A stretch of DNA of 64,000 bases from Mesorhizobium sp. WSM4904 (lineage in GTDB: Bacteria; Pseudomonadota; Alphaproteobacteria; Rhizobiales; Rhizobiaceae), in contig NZ_CP121354.1 of NCBI RefSeq assembly GCF_029674545.1, forward strand, positions 496,001-560,000, read 5' to 3'. Below, one piece after another: positions 40,042 through 49,194 of the stretch. Under the pieces are notes generated by a model. The model saw only the letters and a program-made list of their open reading frames with translations, made no database searches and was not told the DNA's origin. Both the position numbers and the translations under genes were made by a program. Within the stretch, counting starts at the first letter, position 1, and every line of letters starts with the position of its first letter.

Positions 40042-40367
40042 TGCCTCGCGCCAACGATGGACGCCTAGGTAGCTCTTCCATATGCCACACCGCTCCCTGA
40101 TTCCTCCCCATCCTGCCACAGCCGCCGGCGCGCACAACTGGTTCCTTCATTTTCCGGAAAACTGGACCTCGCGATGGAGACAGAGCGGCGTAGACTCCAA
40201 TTGCTGACGTTGGGGTAAGACGTCGACGAGAGGACTGGTTCGGGCAAGGCAACTGGGAGGGCGTCTGGCCAAACGAACGAGGCAGGGCTTTGCTCCTGCC
40301 GCCCGCAGCCATTTCCCTCCCGAAACTCACACCGCGCGGCTTTCCGGCCGTGGGTGGAAAGCGAGCA
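40042..40367. other. Gene-free leader of the IolE-paralogue operon
   Basis: 326 bp between the mosaic repeat and the first gene of the sugar/inositol operon. I see no gene. A small hairpin GGCAGG-GCTTTGCT-CCTGCC is at 40281-40300, 68 bases before the start. The inositol-regulator motif reported for rhizobia (GGAA-N6-TTCC, from memory) was searched by eye and is absent. The promoter of the operon should be here. Confidence 0.4.
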
Positions 40368-41279
40368 ATGACCACAGTTCGACTTGGCATCAATCCGATC
40401 ACCTGGACCAATGACGACGTGCCGGAATTGGGCGGCGACACGCCGCTCGAGACCTGCCTCGGCGAAACCGCGCAAGCGGGTTATGCGGGAACGGAGCTCG
40501 GCGGCAAGTTCCCGCGCGACAGCCGCATGCTCGGTCCCATCCTCGACCGTTACGGGCTGGCGCTGGTTTCCGGCTGGTATGACGGCCGCATCTGCGAGAA
40601 AGAGGTCGAGGACGAGTTCGAGGCGATCCGGCCGCATCTGACGCTGCTCAGGGACCTCGGCGCCAAACATGTCGTCTATGCCGACACCTCGCGCGGCCGC
40701 CATGGCGCGATCCACGATCCGATCTCGCAGCGGCCAAGGCTTTCGGCCGAAGAGTGGAAGCCCTACGGCGAAAAGATCACGCGGCTGGCCGAACGTTTTG
40801 CTGATTTCGGCGTCGGCATGGCCTTTCATCATCACATGGGCACGATCGTCGAGACCGACGAAGAGATCGACATGCTGATGAAGGTCACCGGCGAGGCCGT
40901 CGGGCTGCTCTACGACACCGGCCACTGCGCCTTCTCCGGCGGCGACCCTGAGCGGCTTTTACGCCGGCATGTCGGCCGCGTCGTCCATGTCCATTGCAAG
41001 GACGTGCGCCCGGCGGTGCTGAAGAAGGCGCGCGCCACCGACATGAGCTTCATGGGCGCGGTGATGGAAGGCATCTTCACCGTGCCCGGCGACGGCGCGA
41101 TCGACTATGCGAGCCTGCTGAGGATCCTGGCCGACAAGGGCTATTGCGGCTGGCTGGTGGTCGAGGCCGAGCAGGATCCGGCCAAGGCGCATCCCTTGAC
41201 CTATGCGAGAATGGGCTACCGCAACCTGCGCGACCTCGCCCGCAAGGCCGGGTTCACCGTCGACGAGCGGAAGGGCTGA
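40368..41279 (+). CDS. IolE-like myo-inosose-2 dehydratase (paralogue)
   Basis: 303-residue TIM-barrel protein of the xylose-isomerase-like group, very similar in pattern to IolE: INPITWTNDDVPELGG at the start, HVVYADTSRGR, a metal-binding HHHMGTIVETD line, LLYDTGHCAF and VHVHCKDVR. IolE dehydrates scyllo-inosose in inositol breakdown. A second, different IolE is at 59321. ATG at 40368 with GGAAAG upstream. It leads an operon with an ABC transporter and an IolG-like dehydrogenase, which suggests use of a particular inositol isomer or inositol-derived sugar. Confidence 0.85.
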   Translation: MTTVRLGINPITWTNDDVPELGGDTPLETCLGETAQAGYAGTELGGKFPRDSRMLGPILDRYGLALVSGWYDGRICEKEVEDEFEAIRPHLTLLRDLGAKHVVYADTSRGRHGAIHDPISQRPRLSAEEWKPYGEKITRLAERFADFGVGMAFHHHMGTIVETDEEIDMLMKVTGEAVGLLYDTGHCAFSGGDPERLLRRHVGRVVHVHCKDVRPAVLKKARATDMSFMGAVMEGIFTVPGDGAIDYASLLRILADKGYCGWLVVEAEQDPAKAHPLTYARMGYRNLRDLARKAGFTVDERKG

Positions 41280-41294
41280 GGAACAAGCGGGGCG

Positions 41295-42392
41295 ATGAGT
41301 TCGGTCCTGTTCAGAAACGTGGTCAAGAATTTCGGCGCGCTCAACGTGCTGCGATCGCTCGACCTCGCCGTGCCGGACCACAAATTCCTCGCGCTGCTCG
41401 GCCCATCGGGCTGCGGCAAGACGACGGCGCTGCGCATCCTGGCGGGGCTCGACATGCCGACCGCCGGCAAGGTCTTCATCGGCGAGCGCGACGTCACCCG
41501 GCTGCAGCCGCGCGACCGCGACATCGCCATGGTGTTCCAGAGTTATGCGCTCTATCCGCAGATGACGGTCGCCGAAAACATCGGCTATCCGCTGTGGATC
41601 CGCGGCACGCCGGACGCGGAGCGAAAGGCCAAGATCGGCGAGGTCGCCTCGATCCTCGAAATCGGCCATCTGCTCGACCGCCGGCCGCGCCAGCTCTCCG
41701 GCGGCCAGCGCCAGCGCGTCGCGCTGGCCCGCGCCATCGTGCGCGACCCGGCGGCCTTCCTGATGGACGAGCCGCTCTCCAATCTCGACGCGCGGCTGCG
41801 GCTCACCATGCGCGGCGAGATCAAGCGGCTCTGCCAGCGCCTCAGCGCCACCACCATCTACGTCACCCACGACCAGGTCGAGGCCTTGACGATGGCCGAC
41901 CTGGTCGCCGTCATGCATGGCGGCGAGCTGCAGCAGATGGCGCCGCCCATCGAGGTCTACGACCGTCCGGCAAACCGCTTCGTCGCCACCTTCGTCGGCA
42001 ACCCGCCGATGAACATCCTGCCGGCGGCACTCGCCGAGCAAGGCGTGAAGGTCGGCGCCAGGATCGTGCCGTTGGAGCAAACGCGGCTCACCCAATGCCG
42101 CCAGGCCGAGATCGTCGAGATCGGGCTGCGCCCGGAAGACTGCAGCGTCGCCCAGCCAGGCGAACCGTGCGCGCTGCCCGGCGAAATCTACGTCGTCGAG
42201 CCGATGGGCAACGAGACGCTGGTCAATGTCCGCCTCGAAGGCGGCAACGTCTCGGTACGGGCCGGCCGCGATTTCAGGGGCGCGGTCGGCGAAAGCATCG
42301 GCGTCGCCTTCGACCCGGCGAACGCCTGTTTCTTCAATTCGGCCGGCCTCACCGCCGTCCACAGGGTCAACAGCAATGGGAGAGTGAAATGA
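41295..42392 (+). CDS. Carbohydrate ABC transporter ATP-binding protein
   Basis: 365-residue MalK/UgpC-type ATPase. Walker A GPSGCGKTT at about residues 36-44, LSGGQRQRV signature, Walker [13 protein letters not shown], and a TOBE domain with GLRPEDCSVA. It starts 15 bp after the IolE-like gene and overlaps the binding-protein gene by 4 bp (ATGA). The ATPase precedes the other transporter parts, an order different from the smo operon. Confidence 0.93.
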   Translation: MSSVLFRNVVKNFGALNVLRSLDLAVPDHKFLALLGPSGCGKTTALRILAGLDMPTAGKVFIGERDVTRLQPRDRDIAMVFQSYALYPQMTVAENIGYPLWIRGTPDAERKAKIGEVASILEIGHLLDRRPRQLSGGQRQRVALARAIVRDPAAFLMDEPLSNLDARLRLTMRGEIKRLCQRLSATTIYVTHDQVEALTMADLVAVMHGGELQQMAPPIEVYDRPANRFVATFVGNPPMNILPAALAEQGVKVGARIVPLEQTRLTQCRQAEIVEIGLRPEDCSVAQPGEPCALPGEIYVVEPMGNETLVNVRLEGGNVSVRAGRDFRGAVGESIGVAFDPANACFFNSAGLTAVHRVNSNGRVK

Positions 42393-43702
42393 TGCATTCC
42401 AGCAGACTTACTCGCCGCTCCGTCATCAAGGGCGGGCTTGGCCTGGCTTTAGCCACCACGGCCCTCACCACGCTCGGTCTGCCCATGCCCGCCAGGGCAG
42501 CCGGCAAGAAGGTCATCATCGGCGCCTTCGCCGATGGCGGGCTGACGCCCTTCAAGCAGAAGATCATCCCGCTGGCGAAGGAGCAGGGCTTCGACATCGA
42601 ATTCCTCGAGGATGAATATGGCGTGACGCTGGAGAAGTGGTTCGCCGACGCCCAGAGCGGCGCCGGCCAGTACGACCTCTATCTGCTCGACGATCCATGG
42701 GTGCCGCAGTTCGGCGCCGCCAACGTGCTCGAGGATCTCGGCGCCGGCGGCATCGACGGCGCCGACAAGGACTGGATCGGCTCGATGATCGACATGGGCT
42801 ACTGGCCGCCGCAGCAGGGGCCGCGCGTCAAGGGCTTCGAAAGCGCCAAGTCGACGCTGATCTGCGTGCCCTTCGTCGGCGACCTGCAGACGCTCACCTA
42901 CCGCAACGACGTCTTCACCGGCGGCGCGCCCAAGACCTGGGACGAGGTGATCGCCAAGGGCAAGGAAGGCGTCGCCGCCGGCAAGATCAAATACCCGGTC
43001 GTCTTCCGCGGCGTTTCGGGCAACCCGATCGTCACCAGCTGGTATCCGGTCTTCCTGTCGTTCGGCGGCTCCTTCTTCGACGACAAGTGGAACCCGATCT
43101 TCAACTCGGCCGAAGGCAAGGCCTCCGCCGACTTCTTCGTCGGCACGATGAAGCAGAACGCGCCGAGCGGGGTGGTCGAGTTCGACTCCGACCAGGAAGG
43201 GGCGGCGATCCTCGGCGGCGAGGCCGGCGCCATCATCCAGTATTCGGGCAATGCGCTTAAGGCCGACGATCCCGCTCAGACCAAGGTGGCGGGCAAGCTC
43301 GATTTCGGCGTCGTGCCCAGCCAGGCAAAGGCGATCGCGCAGATGGGCATCTTCATCGCCGGCGTGCCGAAAGCGGCGCCCAACAAGGCGAACGCGATCG
43401 AGTTCCTGAAGTGGTATGTCAGCGCCGAGACCCAGGCGAAGCTGTCGGAAGCGGGCTCGATCCCGGTCAAGCGCAGCGCCTTCGGCATCGCCAAGCCAGG
43501 CAACCGGCTGATCCCGGTCGCCCTCAAGCAGCTCGACGCCGGCGCGCTGCCGAGGCCGCGCACGCCCGACTGGGCGAAGGTCGAGGAACTGCTCGGCATC
43601 GAGCTCAACAAGGCGCTGCAGGCCGGTTCCGGCGGCGGCGCCGCGCTCGACACGGCCGCCAAGCAGGTCAAGGACTATCTGACCACCGCCGGGTACTACT
43701 GA
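42389..43702 (+). CDS. ABC transporter substrate-binding protein with Tat-like signal
   Basis: 437-residue solute-binding protein of the family-1 type. The N terminus has a twin-arginine motif (LTRRSVIKGGLGLAL) and a hydrophobic core ending in PARA, so it is probably exported folded by the Tat system, unlike smoE. The mature part starts AGKKVIIGAFADGG. The start codon ATG overlaps the ATPase stop. Likely ligand: a cyclitol or sugar fitting the dehydrogenase and isomerases of this operon (inference). Confidence 0.9.
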   Translation: MMHSSRLTRRSVIKGGLGLALATTALTTLGLPMPARAAGKKVIIGAFADGGLTPFKQKIIPLAKEQGFDIEFLEDEYGVTLEKWFADAQSGAGQYDLYLLDDPWVPQFGAANVLEDLGAGGIDGADKDWIGSMIDMGYWPPQQGPRVKGFESAKSTLICVPFVGDLQTLTYRNDVFTGGAPKTWDEVIAKGKEGVAAGKIKYPVVFRGVSGNPIVTSWYPVFLSFGGSFFDDKWNPIFNSAEGKASADFFVGTMKQNAPSGVVEFDSDQEGAAILGGEAGAIIQYSGNALKADDPAQTKVAGKLDFGVVPSQAKAIAQMGIFIAGVPKAAPNKANAIEFLKWYVSAETQAKLSEAGSIPVKRSAFGIAKPGNRLIPVALKQLDAGALPRPRTPDWAKVEELLGIELNKALQAGSGGGAALDTAAKQVKDYLTTAGYY

Positions 43703-44607
43703 TGCAAGGCGCAGCGCAGGCACGCAAATATCGCCTGCAGGGGGCGGGGCTCGACCTCGCCCTCCCATATCTCATGTTGGCGCCGGGGCTGATGATCGTG
43801 CTCGGCGTGCTCGTCTATCCGCTCTGGGACGGTCTCAGGGCCAGCACCAGGGCCTACCGCTACGGCTCGCCGATCTCCGATGTCGGCCTGCAAAATTATG
43901 TTCATCTGTGGAGCGACACGCAGTTCCTCAACGCGCTCTGGATCACGGTGAAGTTCGTGGCGCTGTCGGTGTCGTTCGAGGCGGTGCTGGGCTTCGCGCT
44001 GGCGCTGTTTTGCCTGCGCGAATTTCGCGGCATCCGCCTGCTCAGGACGGTGCTGATCATCCCGATGGTGATCACGCCGGTCGTCGTCGCCATCGTCTTC
44101 CGCCTGATCTACGCCAGCGACGCCGGCATGCTGACGGCGCTGTCGGAAGCCATCGGCGGCGGCGAAGCGCAGATCCTCGGCAACCCGCTCAACGCCTTCA
44201 TCGGCCTTGTCGTGCTCGACGTCTGGGAGTGGACGCCGTTGATGTTCCTGATCCTGCTCGCCGGGCTGCAATCGCTGCCGCACGAACCGTTCGAGGCCGC
44301 GCGGGTCGACGGCGCCGGCGCCTGGCGCGTCTTTGCCGATCTGACGTTCCCGATGATGCGGCCGGTACTGGCGGTCGCCATTGTGCTCAGGACCATCGAT
44401 GCCTTCGGCACCTTCGACCAGGTCTTCGTGCTGACCCGTGGCGGGCCGGGCGAGGCGACGAGGCTGATCTCGATCTACGGCTACGACACCGCGTTCAAGT
44501 TCCAGCAGACCGGCTACGCGGCGGCGCTGTTCGTGACGATCGGCCTCGTCGTGCTCGCGCTCGCCTTCAGCGCCATCCGGCTTCTGCGCAGGATCGACGC
44601 GTCATGA
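43702..44607 (+). CDS. Sugar ABC transporter permease (MalF type)
   Basis: 301-residue inner-membrane permease with six spans; EAA loop seen as HEPFEAARVDGAGAWRVF. The ATG shares a base with the binding-protein stop (TGATG) and the next permease overlaps by 4 bp, so all transporter parts are translationally coupled. Confidence 0.93.
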   Translation: MQGAAQARKYRLQGAGLDLALPYLMLAPGLMIVLGVLVYPLWDGLRASTRAYRYGSPISDVGLQNYVHLWSDTQFLNALWITVKFVALSVSFEAVLGFALALFCLREFRGIRLLRTVLIIPMVITPVVVAIVFRLIYASDAGMLTALSEAIGGGEAQILGNPLNAFIGLVVLDVWEWTPLMFLILLAGLQSLPHEPFEAARVDGAGAWRVFADLTFPMMRPVLAVAIVLRTIDAFGTFDQVFVLTRGGPGEATRLISIYGYDTAFKFQQTGYAAALFVTIGLVVLALAFSAIRLLRRIDAS

Positions 44608-45422
44608 GTACCCGTCTGGCGCGCATCGTCACGACCCTCTTCGTCCTGGCCGTCGTGCTTTTGCCAATCTACTGGCTGGTCTCCACCTCGCTCAAGTCCA
44701 ACCGCGAGATCACGCAGGAAGGCACGCTCTATCCGCACGTGCCGACGCTCGACAACTATGTCCGGCTGTTCACCGAAAAGCAGTTCGGTTCCTACCTGAC
44801 GAACTCGCTGGTGGTGACCTTCTTCTCCGTCGCCATCGCGCTGGTCGTCGGCGCGATGGGCGCCTATGCGATCGTCAGGTTCCGCCTGCCTTTCGCCATG
44901 GAGGGCAAGGTCGGGCTGTTTCTTTTGACGCTGCGCATCATCCCCCCGGTTGTCATCCTGATCCCGGTCTATCTCTTGATGCTGAGCCTCGGCCTGCTCG
45001 ATACCTGGCTCGGCCTGATCGCCACCTACACCGCCTTCAACGTCACCTTCTGCGTCTGGATGATGGAAAGCTTCTTCCGCGAGATCCCCGTCGATCTCGA
45101 GGAAGCCGCGATGGTCGACGGCGATTCGCGCTTCGGCGCCTTCCGCCGCATCACCCTGCCGCTGGCGGCCCCCGGGCTAGCGGCGACCGCGATCTTCGCC
45201 GTGCTGGTCACCTTCAACGAGTTCCTGTTCGCGCTGGCGCTGACGGCGACGCCGCGCGCGATGACCATGCCGCGCGGCACGGCGACGCTGATCGGCCGCA
45301 TCGACACCGACTGGGCTTCGATGGCGGCGGCCGGCGTCATCGGCGCGCTGCCCATCGTCTTCTTCGCGCTCCTGGTGCAACGCCATCTGGTGCGCGGGCT
45401 CACCATGGGCGCGGTGAAATGA
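44604..45422 (+). CDS. Sugar ABC transporter permease (MalG type)
   Basis: 272-residue permease with six membrane spans and the EAA loop VDLEEAAMVDGDSRFGAF. Overlaps the previous permease by 4 bp. It completes the second ABC importer of the window, followed 64 bp later by the IolG-like dehydrogenase gene. Confidence 0.93.
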   Translation: MSTRLARIVTTLFVLAVVLLPIYWLVSTSLKSNREITQEGTLYPHVPTLDNYVRLFTEKQFGSYLTNSLVVTFFSVAIALVVGAMGAYAIVRFRLPFAMEGKVGLFLLTLRIIPPVVILIPVYLLMLSLGLLDTWLGLIATYTAFNVTFCVWMMESFFREIPVDLEEAAMVDGDSRFGAFRRITLPLAAPGLAATAIFAVLVTFNEFLFALALTATPRAMTMPRGTATLIGRIDTDWASMAAAGVIGALPIVFFALLVQRHLVRGLTMGAVK

Positions 45423-45486
45423 GCGCCGGCGAAACATGAACCTGGCTGTCGCGCGACAGGGCGGCCCGACAGGAAAGTCGAAGCGC

Positions 45487-46479
45487 ATGATAGATGTTTG
45501 TCTTTTCGGAGTGGGGCTGATCGGCCGTGTGCACGCCGGCAATCTGGCGCGCCATCCAAGGGTGCGGCTGCGCTACATCGTCGATCCCAATCGCGAAGCG
45601 GCCGCCAAGGTCGCCGCCGCCACCGGCGCCGGGATAGCCGACACCGACACCGTGATGAACGACCCGTCGGTGAAGATGGTGTTCATCGCTTCCGCGACGC
45701 GCACGCATGCCGAGCTCGCCATGGCAGCGGCGGCAAAAGGCAAGGCGATCTTCTGCGAGAAGCCGATCGATCTCGATCTCGAGCGCACGGACGAGTGCCT
45801 GGCCGCGGTCGAGAAAGCCGGCGTGCCGTTCCAGATCGGCTTCAACCGCCGCTTCGATCCGAGCTTCCGGGCGCTGAAGGAGCGCCTTGCCGCCGGCGAG
45901 ATCGGCGCCGTCGAGCAGGTCATCATCACCAGCCGCGACCCCGAACCCGAAACCGAGGAAGCGCTGGCCGGGGGCGGAGGCGTCTTCCGCGAGATGACCA
46001 TCCACGACTTCGATATGGCGCGAAACCTGCTTGGCGAGGAGCCGGCCGAGCTTTTTGCAACCGGCTCCTCGCTGGTGGCGCCGCAATACAGGAAGCTCGG
46101 CGACTACGACACCGCGATGTTCATCCTGCGCACCGCGTCCGGCCGGCAGTGCCACATCAACAACAGCGTCAGGGCTGCCTACGGCTACGACCAGCGCATC
46201 GAGGTGCATGGCGCCGAGGGCATGCTGCAGGCCGGCAACCGGCTGCCGACCTCGGTCGAGATGTACGGCGGCAAAGGCATATCGCGCGACAAGCCCTACT
46301 ACTTCTTCGTCGAACGCTACGCCGAGTCCTACGCCGCCGAGATCGATCATTTCATCACCTGCGTCGAAACCGGCAGGAAGCCCGCCGTCACCGCCGGCGA
46401 CGGCCGCAAGGCCATGATCCTTTGCGAGGCGGCGCTTGCCTCCGCCAGATCCGGCAGGTTCGAGCCTGTGAAGCTCTGA
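45487..46479 (+). CDS. Inositol 2-dehydrogenase-like oxidoreductase (Gfo/Idh/MocA)
   Basis: 330-residue NAD-dependent dehydrogenase of the Gfo/Idh/MocA family, the same length as most IolG proteins. Nucleotide motif GVGLIGRVHAGN, conserved EKPIDLDL with the catalytic Lys, and EMTIHDFDMAR with the catalytic Asp/His pair. I chose the ATG at 45487 because AGGAAAG lies upstream; an earlier ATG at 45436 has no ribosome site. Likely oxidises myo-inositol or a stereoisomer to an inosose, the substrate of the IolE-like enzyme at the operon head. Confidence 0.88.
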   Translation: MIDVCLFGVGLIGRVHAGNLARHPRVRLRYIVDPNREAAAKVAAATGAGIADTDTVMNDPSVKMVFIASATRTHAELAMAAAAKGKAIFCEKPIDLDLERTDECLAAVEKAGVPFQIGFNRRFDPSFRALKERLAAGEIGAVEQVIITSRDPEPETEEALAGGGGVFREMTIHDFDMARNLLGEEPAELFATGSSLVAPQYRKLGDYDTAMFILRTASGRQCHINNSVRAAYGYDQRIEVHGAEGMLQAGNRLPTSVEMYGGKGISRDKPYYFFVERYAESYAAEIDHFITCVETGRKPAVTAGDGRKAMILCEAALASARSGRFEPVKL

Positions 46480-46509
46480 GCGGATGGTCTCAACTCGGGA
46501 GTCCTGAAA

Positions 46510-47448
46510 ATGAAGATCGGCATGATCACCGACAGCCTGGGCAACCTTTCCTTCGACGAGATGCTCAACGCCTCGGCCGAACTTGGCCTGGAGACGCTGG
46601 AATTCGCCTGCGGCAACTGGTCGTCGGCGCCGCACATCGATCTCGCGGCCATGCTGGACAGCGCTTTGACCCGCGCCGAATTCGTCGCCAAGGTCCGCGA
46701 CCACGGGCTGACAATCGCTGCCCTCAACTGCTCGGGCAACCCGCTGCATCCGGGACCGCAGGGCAAGAAGCACCGTCAGATGACCGAGGACACGATCCGG
46801 CTGGCGAGCCTGATGGGGATCGATCGCGTGGTGATGATGTCCGGCTTGCCCGGCGGCCCGGGCGATGCCAACCCCAACTGGATCATCACCGACTGGCCGC
46901 CCGAATGCGCCGAAATCCAGCGCTACCAGTGGGACGAGTGCATCATTCCCTACTGGCGCGATCTCGTCAGCTTCGCGAACAATCTCGGCATAGGCAAATT
47001 GTGCCTGGAGCTGCATGGTCATCAGGCCGTCTACAACGTCCAGACGCTGTTTAGGCTTCGAGATGCCGTCGGCGAAACCGTCGGCGCGAACTACGATCCG
47101 AGCCACCCGCTCTGGATGGGCGCCGATCCAATCGCCGCCGTGCGCAAGCTCGGCTCGGCGATCTACTATGTGCATGCCAAGGATACGCGCATCGAACCGA
47201 TACCGGCAGCCGTCGACGGCGTGCTCGATGCGCGTCCGCCGAACCACTATGCCGATCGGGCCTGGAACTACATCACGCTGGGCTATGGTCCCGGCGAGAC
47301 CTGGTGGCGGCAGTTCTGTGTCGCGCTGAAGCAGGTCGGCTACGATGACGTGCTCTCCATCGAGCACGAGGACATGATGCTGTCGCCGATGGAAGGCATG
47401 CGCAAATCCGTGGCGTTGCTGCGCAACGTCGCCATCAATCTGGCTTGA
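46510..47448 (+). CDS. Xylose-isomerase-like TIM-barrel sugar isomerase/epimerase
   Basis: 312-residue protein of the IolE/IolI-type TIM-barrel fold. Metal-ligand lines are visible: CLELHGHQAVYN, GANYDPSHPLWMG and YVHAKDTRIE, plus SIEHEDMMLS. Length is slightly above IolE. It may isomerise a keto-inositol as IolI does, or an unrelated sugar. Starts 30 bp after the dehydrogenase gene with a GGGAG-like site; overlaps the small HTH gene by 1 bp. Confidence 0.85.
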   Translation: MKIGMITDSLGNLSFDEMLNASAELGLETLEFACGNWSSAPHIDLAAMLDSALTRAEFVAKVRDHGLTIAALNCSGNPLHPGPQGKKHRQMTEDTIRLASLMGIDRVVMMSGLPGGPGDANPNWIITDWPPECAEIQRYQWDECIIPYWRDLVSFANNLGIGKLCLELHGHQAVYNVQTLFRLRDAVGETVGANYDPSHPLWMGADPIAAVRKLGSAIYYVHAKDTRIEPIPAAVDGVLDARPPNHYADRAWNYITLGYGPGETWWRQFCVALKQVGYDDVLSIEHEDMMLSPMEGMRKSVALLRNVAINLA

Positions 47449-47714
47449 TGCAGGCGGATCGCCTCGCAAGGCCGATGCCGCCGCCGAGCCTGGTCGCGGC
47501 GCTGGCGTGCGAGCCCAAGCTCGTCGCCAAGCATCCGGCGCTCGGCGATTTCCTGCGCAGCCGATGGGCCGACGCCGCCTTCATGACGGCGGCCGGCATG
47601 GCCGAGGCCACCGGGCTTCCAACCACCACGCTGATCAGGCTGCTGACGCTTCTCGGCTATTCGAACTTCCGCAGTTTCCGGGACGCCGTGCGCGCGCAGC
47701 TCAGATCGGGCTGA
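47448..47714 (+). CDS. HTH-only RpiR-type regulator
   Basis: 88-residue protein whose second half (AAGMAEATGLPTTTLIRLLT followed by LLGYSNFRSFRDAVR) is the N-terminal helix-turn-helix of RpiR/MurR regulators. The sugar-binding SIS domain that normally follows is missing: a stop comes right after the DNA-binding domain. It starts at the ATG that shares a base with the preceding stop (TGATG). It is the last gene of the operon, 3 bp from the convergent methyltransferase. It may be a small antagonist or a remnant. RpiR proteins are known inositol regulators in rhizobia. Confidence 0.75.
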   Translation: MQADRLARPMPPPSLVAALACEPKLVAKHPALGDFLRSRWADAAFMTAAGMAEATGLPTTTLIRLLTLLGYSNFRSFRDAVRAQLRSG

Positions 47715-47717
47715 AGG

Positions 47718-48518
47718 TCAGGGCACGATCCCCCTGCAGGCCCACGCAACGTTGGCGAAGGATCTCGGCCCATCCGGCCGTCCGGCCTCATAGGCATCGC
47801 GGACGGCGGCTTCGACGCGCGTCCGCTCCGCCGCATCCAGCGTGGTCATGAACTTGCCGAGCGGGCCTTCGCCGGCGCCGATCGGCGCCCAGTAGTCATC
47901 GAAGTTCTGGTAGTCCATACGGATCGTCAGCTCGGTTTCGCTGACGTCTGCCAGGCCCTGTTCGACAAAGGTCCGCTGCATCTCGCCGGGCTGCATCATC
48001 GGCTGGAAGCAATAGCGATTGCGCATCTGGCGCCCGGCCTCGCTGAGCGCCGCCACCGTGTCGATCATCATGCGCATGCCCGTCATGCCGCCGAGATGGT
48101 CCCAGACCACGGCAGCGACCACGCCGCCCGGCCGCACCACGCGGCGCATCTCGGCCACCGCATTGCCGGCTTCCGGAACGAAGTGCAGCACGAGCAGGGC
48201 AAGGGCGCGGTCAAATGTGTTGTCCGCGAAGGGCAGCGCAGTGGCGTCGGCTTGACTGATGGTGACGCGTGGATCGGTGTTCCTCTCCTTCGCCGCCGCG
48301 ACGAAGACCGGCGAGAAGTCGATTGCTCGGATCTCGGCGAGATCGGCGGATTTCGTCAGTTCGAAGGTCAGGCTGCCGGTGCCGCAGCCGACGTCGAGGA
48401 TCTTTTCGCCTTTGGCCAGGCCGGCGAAGTCGATGAACTTGGGGGCCAGCCTGCGGCTCCAGCGCCCCATGAGCTGCTCATAGCCGGACGCCGCGTGAAC
48501 GGTGAAGCTCGATGTCAT
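47718..48518 (-). CDS. Class I SAM-dependent methyltransferase
   Basis: 266-residue methyltransferase with the SAM-binding motif LDVGCGTGSLTFEL at about residues 41-54, an acidic loop IRAIDFSP and the post-motif LPFADNTFDRAL. The ubiE-like pattern suggests a small-molecule or quinone-type acceptor, but none can be named. ATG at 48518 with GGGAGG upstream. Not in an operon; convergent with the inositol operon. Confidence 0.9.
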   Translation of the reverse strand: MTSSFTVHAASGYEQLMGRWSRRLAPKFIDFAGLAKGEKILDVGCGTGSLTFELTKSADLAEIRAIDFSPVFVAAAKERNTDPRVTISQADATALPFADNTFDRALALLVLHFVPEAGNAVAEMRRVVRPGGVVAAVVWDHLGGMTGMRMMIDTVAALSEAGRQMRNRYCFQPMMQPGEMQRTFVEQGLADVSETELTIRMDYQNFDDYWAPIGAGEGPLGKFMTTLDAAERTRVEAAVRDAYEAGRPDGPRSFANVAWACRGIVP

Positions 48519-48666
48519 CAAGGCCCTCCCTGGTTATGCGTCCAAGCTAAGTCTCGACGGCATTGCTGCCAAGCGCAGAGCAATCGACGGTATCGAACGC
48601 AGAATAGCGCAATGCGTGCCGGCGCCTGTGTGGGCAATTTCACGGTGGCCAATCTATGCATCAGCC

Positions 48667-49194
48667 TCAAGCTTTCGAAAGCAGCGCCTGCACCGTCTCT
48701 ATCGGCATCAGCATCACCCGCTCGCCAAGCGGAGACCCAATGAAGCCGTGCCGTTGATAAAAACCCATCGCTTCATCGTCGATCGCATGCGTCACCACGG
48801 CACGAACCCCGGCAATGTCCGAGACCGCTAGACAGCGCCGCAGCGCATCCGAAAGCAGGTCGCTGCCTAAGCCTACTCCCTGGAACGCCTGATCGACGGC
48901 CAGACGGCCGATCAGCAGCAAAGGGATTTGCTCGGGCATGCCGTGCCGCAGCCGTGCGCTTGGCAGCGCAACCCGCTCCTCCATCGCCGTCGAGATCGCG
49001 TAATAGCCGACGACGCGATCGTTCGCGTCCGCGTCACAGACGACATAGGTTCGGGCTGACAGGCCCTCGCCGGCCAAGGCGCGATTGCGCAGCCAGTCGT
49101 CGAGGGATGGATGCTTGCCGTTGCGAAATTCGGAAACGTCGTGGCCGACGGTCAGCCGTTCCGGAGGGCGGACTTGCAGTTGCCCAGCGGGCAT
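48667..49194 (-). CDS. GNAT-family toxin, TacT-like
   Basis: 175-residue GNAT acetyltransferase. Acetyl-CoA-binding region is LAVDQAFQGVGLGSDLL and the catalytic Tyr lies in AMGFYQRHGFIGSP, as in TacT-type toxins that acetylate aminoacyl-tRNA. Starts with the ATG that shares one base with the antitoxin stop (TGATG), so the toxin is translated after its antitoxin, the standard order for DUF1778-GNAT pairs. Confidence 0.9.
   Translation of the reverse strand: MPAGQLQVRPPERLTVGHDVSEFRNGKHPSLDDWLRNRALAGEGLSARTYVVCDADANDRVVGYYAISTAMEERVALPSARLRHGMPEQIPLLLIGRLAVDQAFQGVGLGSDLLSDALRRCLAVSDIAGVRAVVTHAIDDEAMGFYQRHGFIGSPLGERVMLMPIETVQALLSKA

Noticed and set aside
40042..40367. Inositol-regulator boxes (GGAA-N6-TTCC) before the IolE-paralogue operon
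   Set aside because: I checked each GGAA in the leader by eye (near 40156 and 40357) and neither is followed by TTCC at the right distance.
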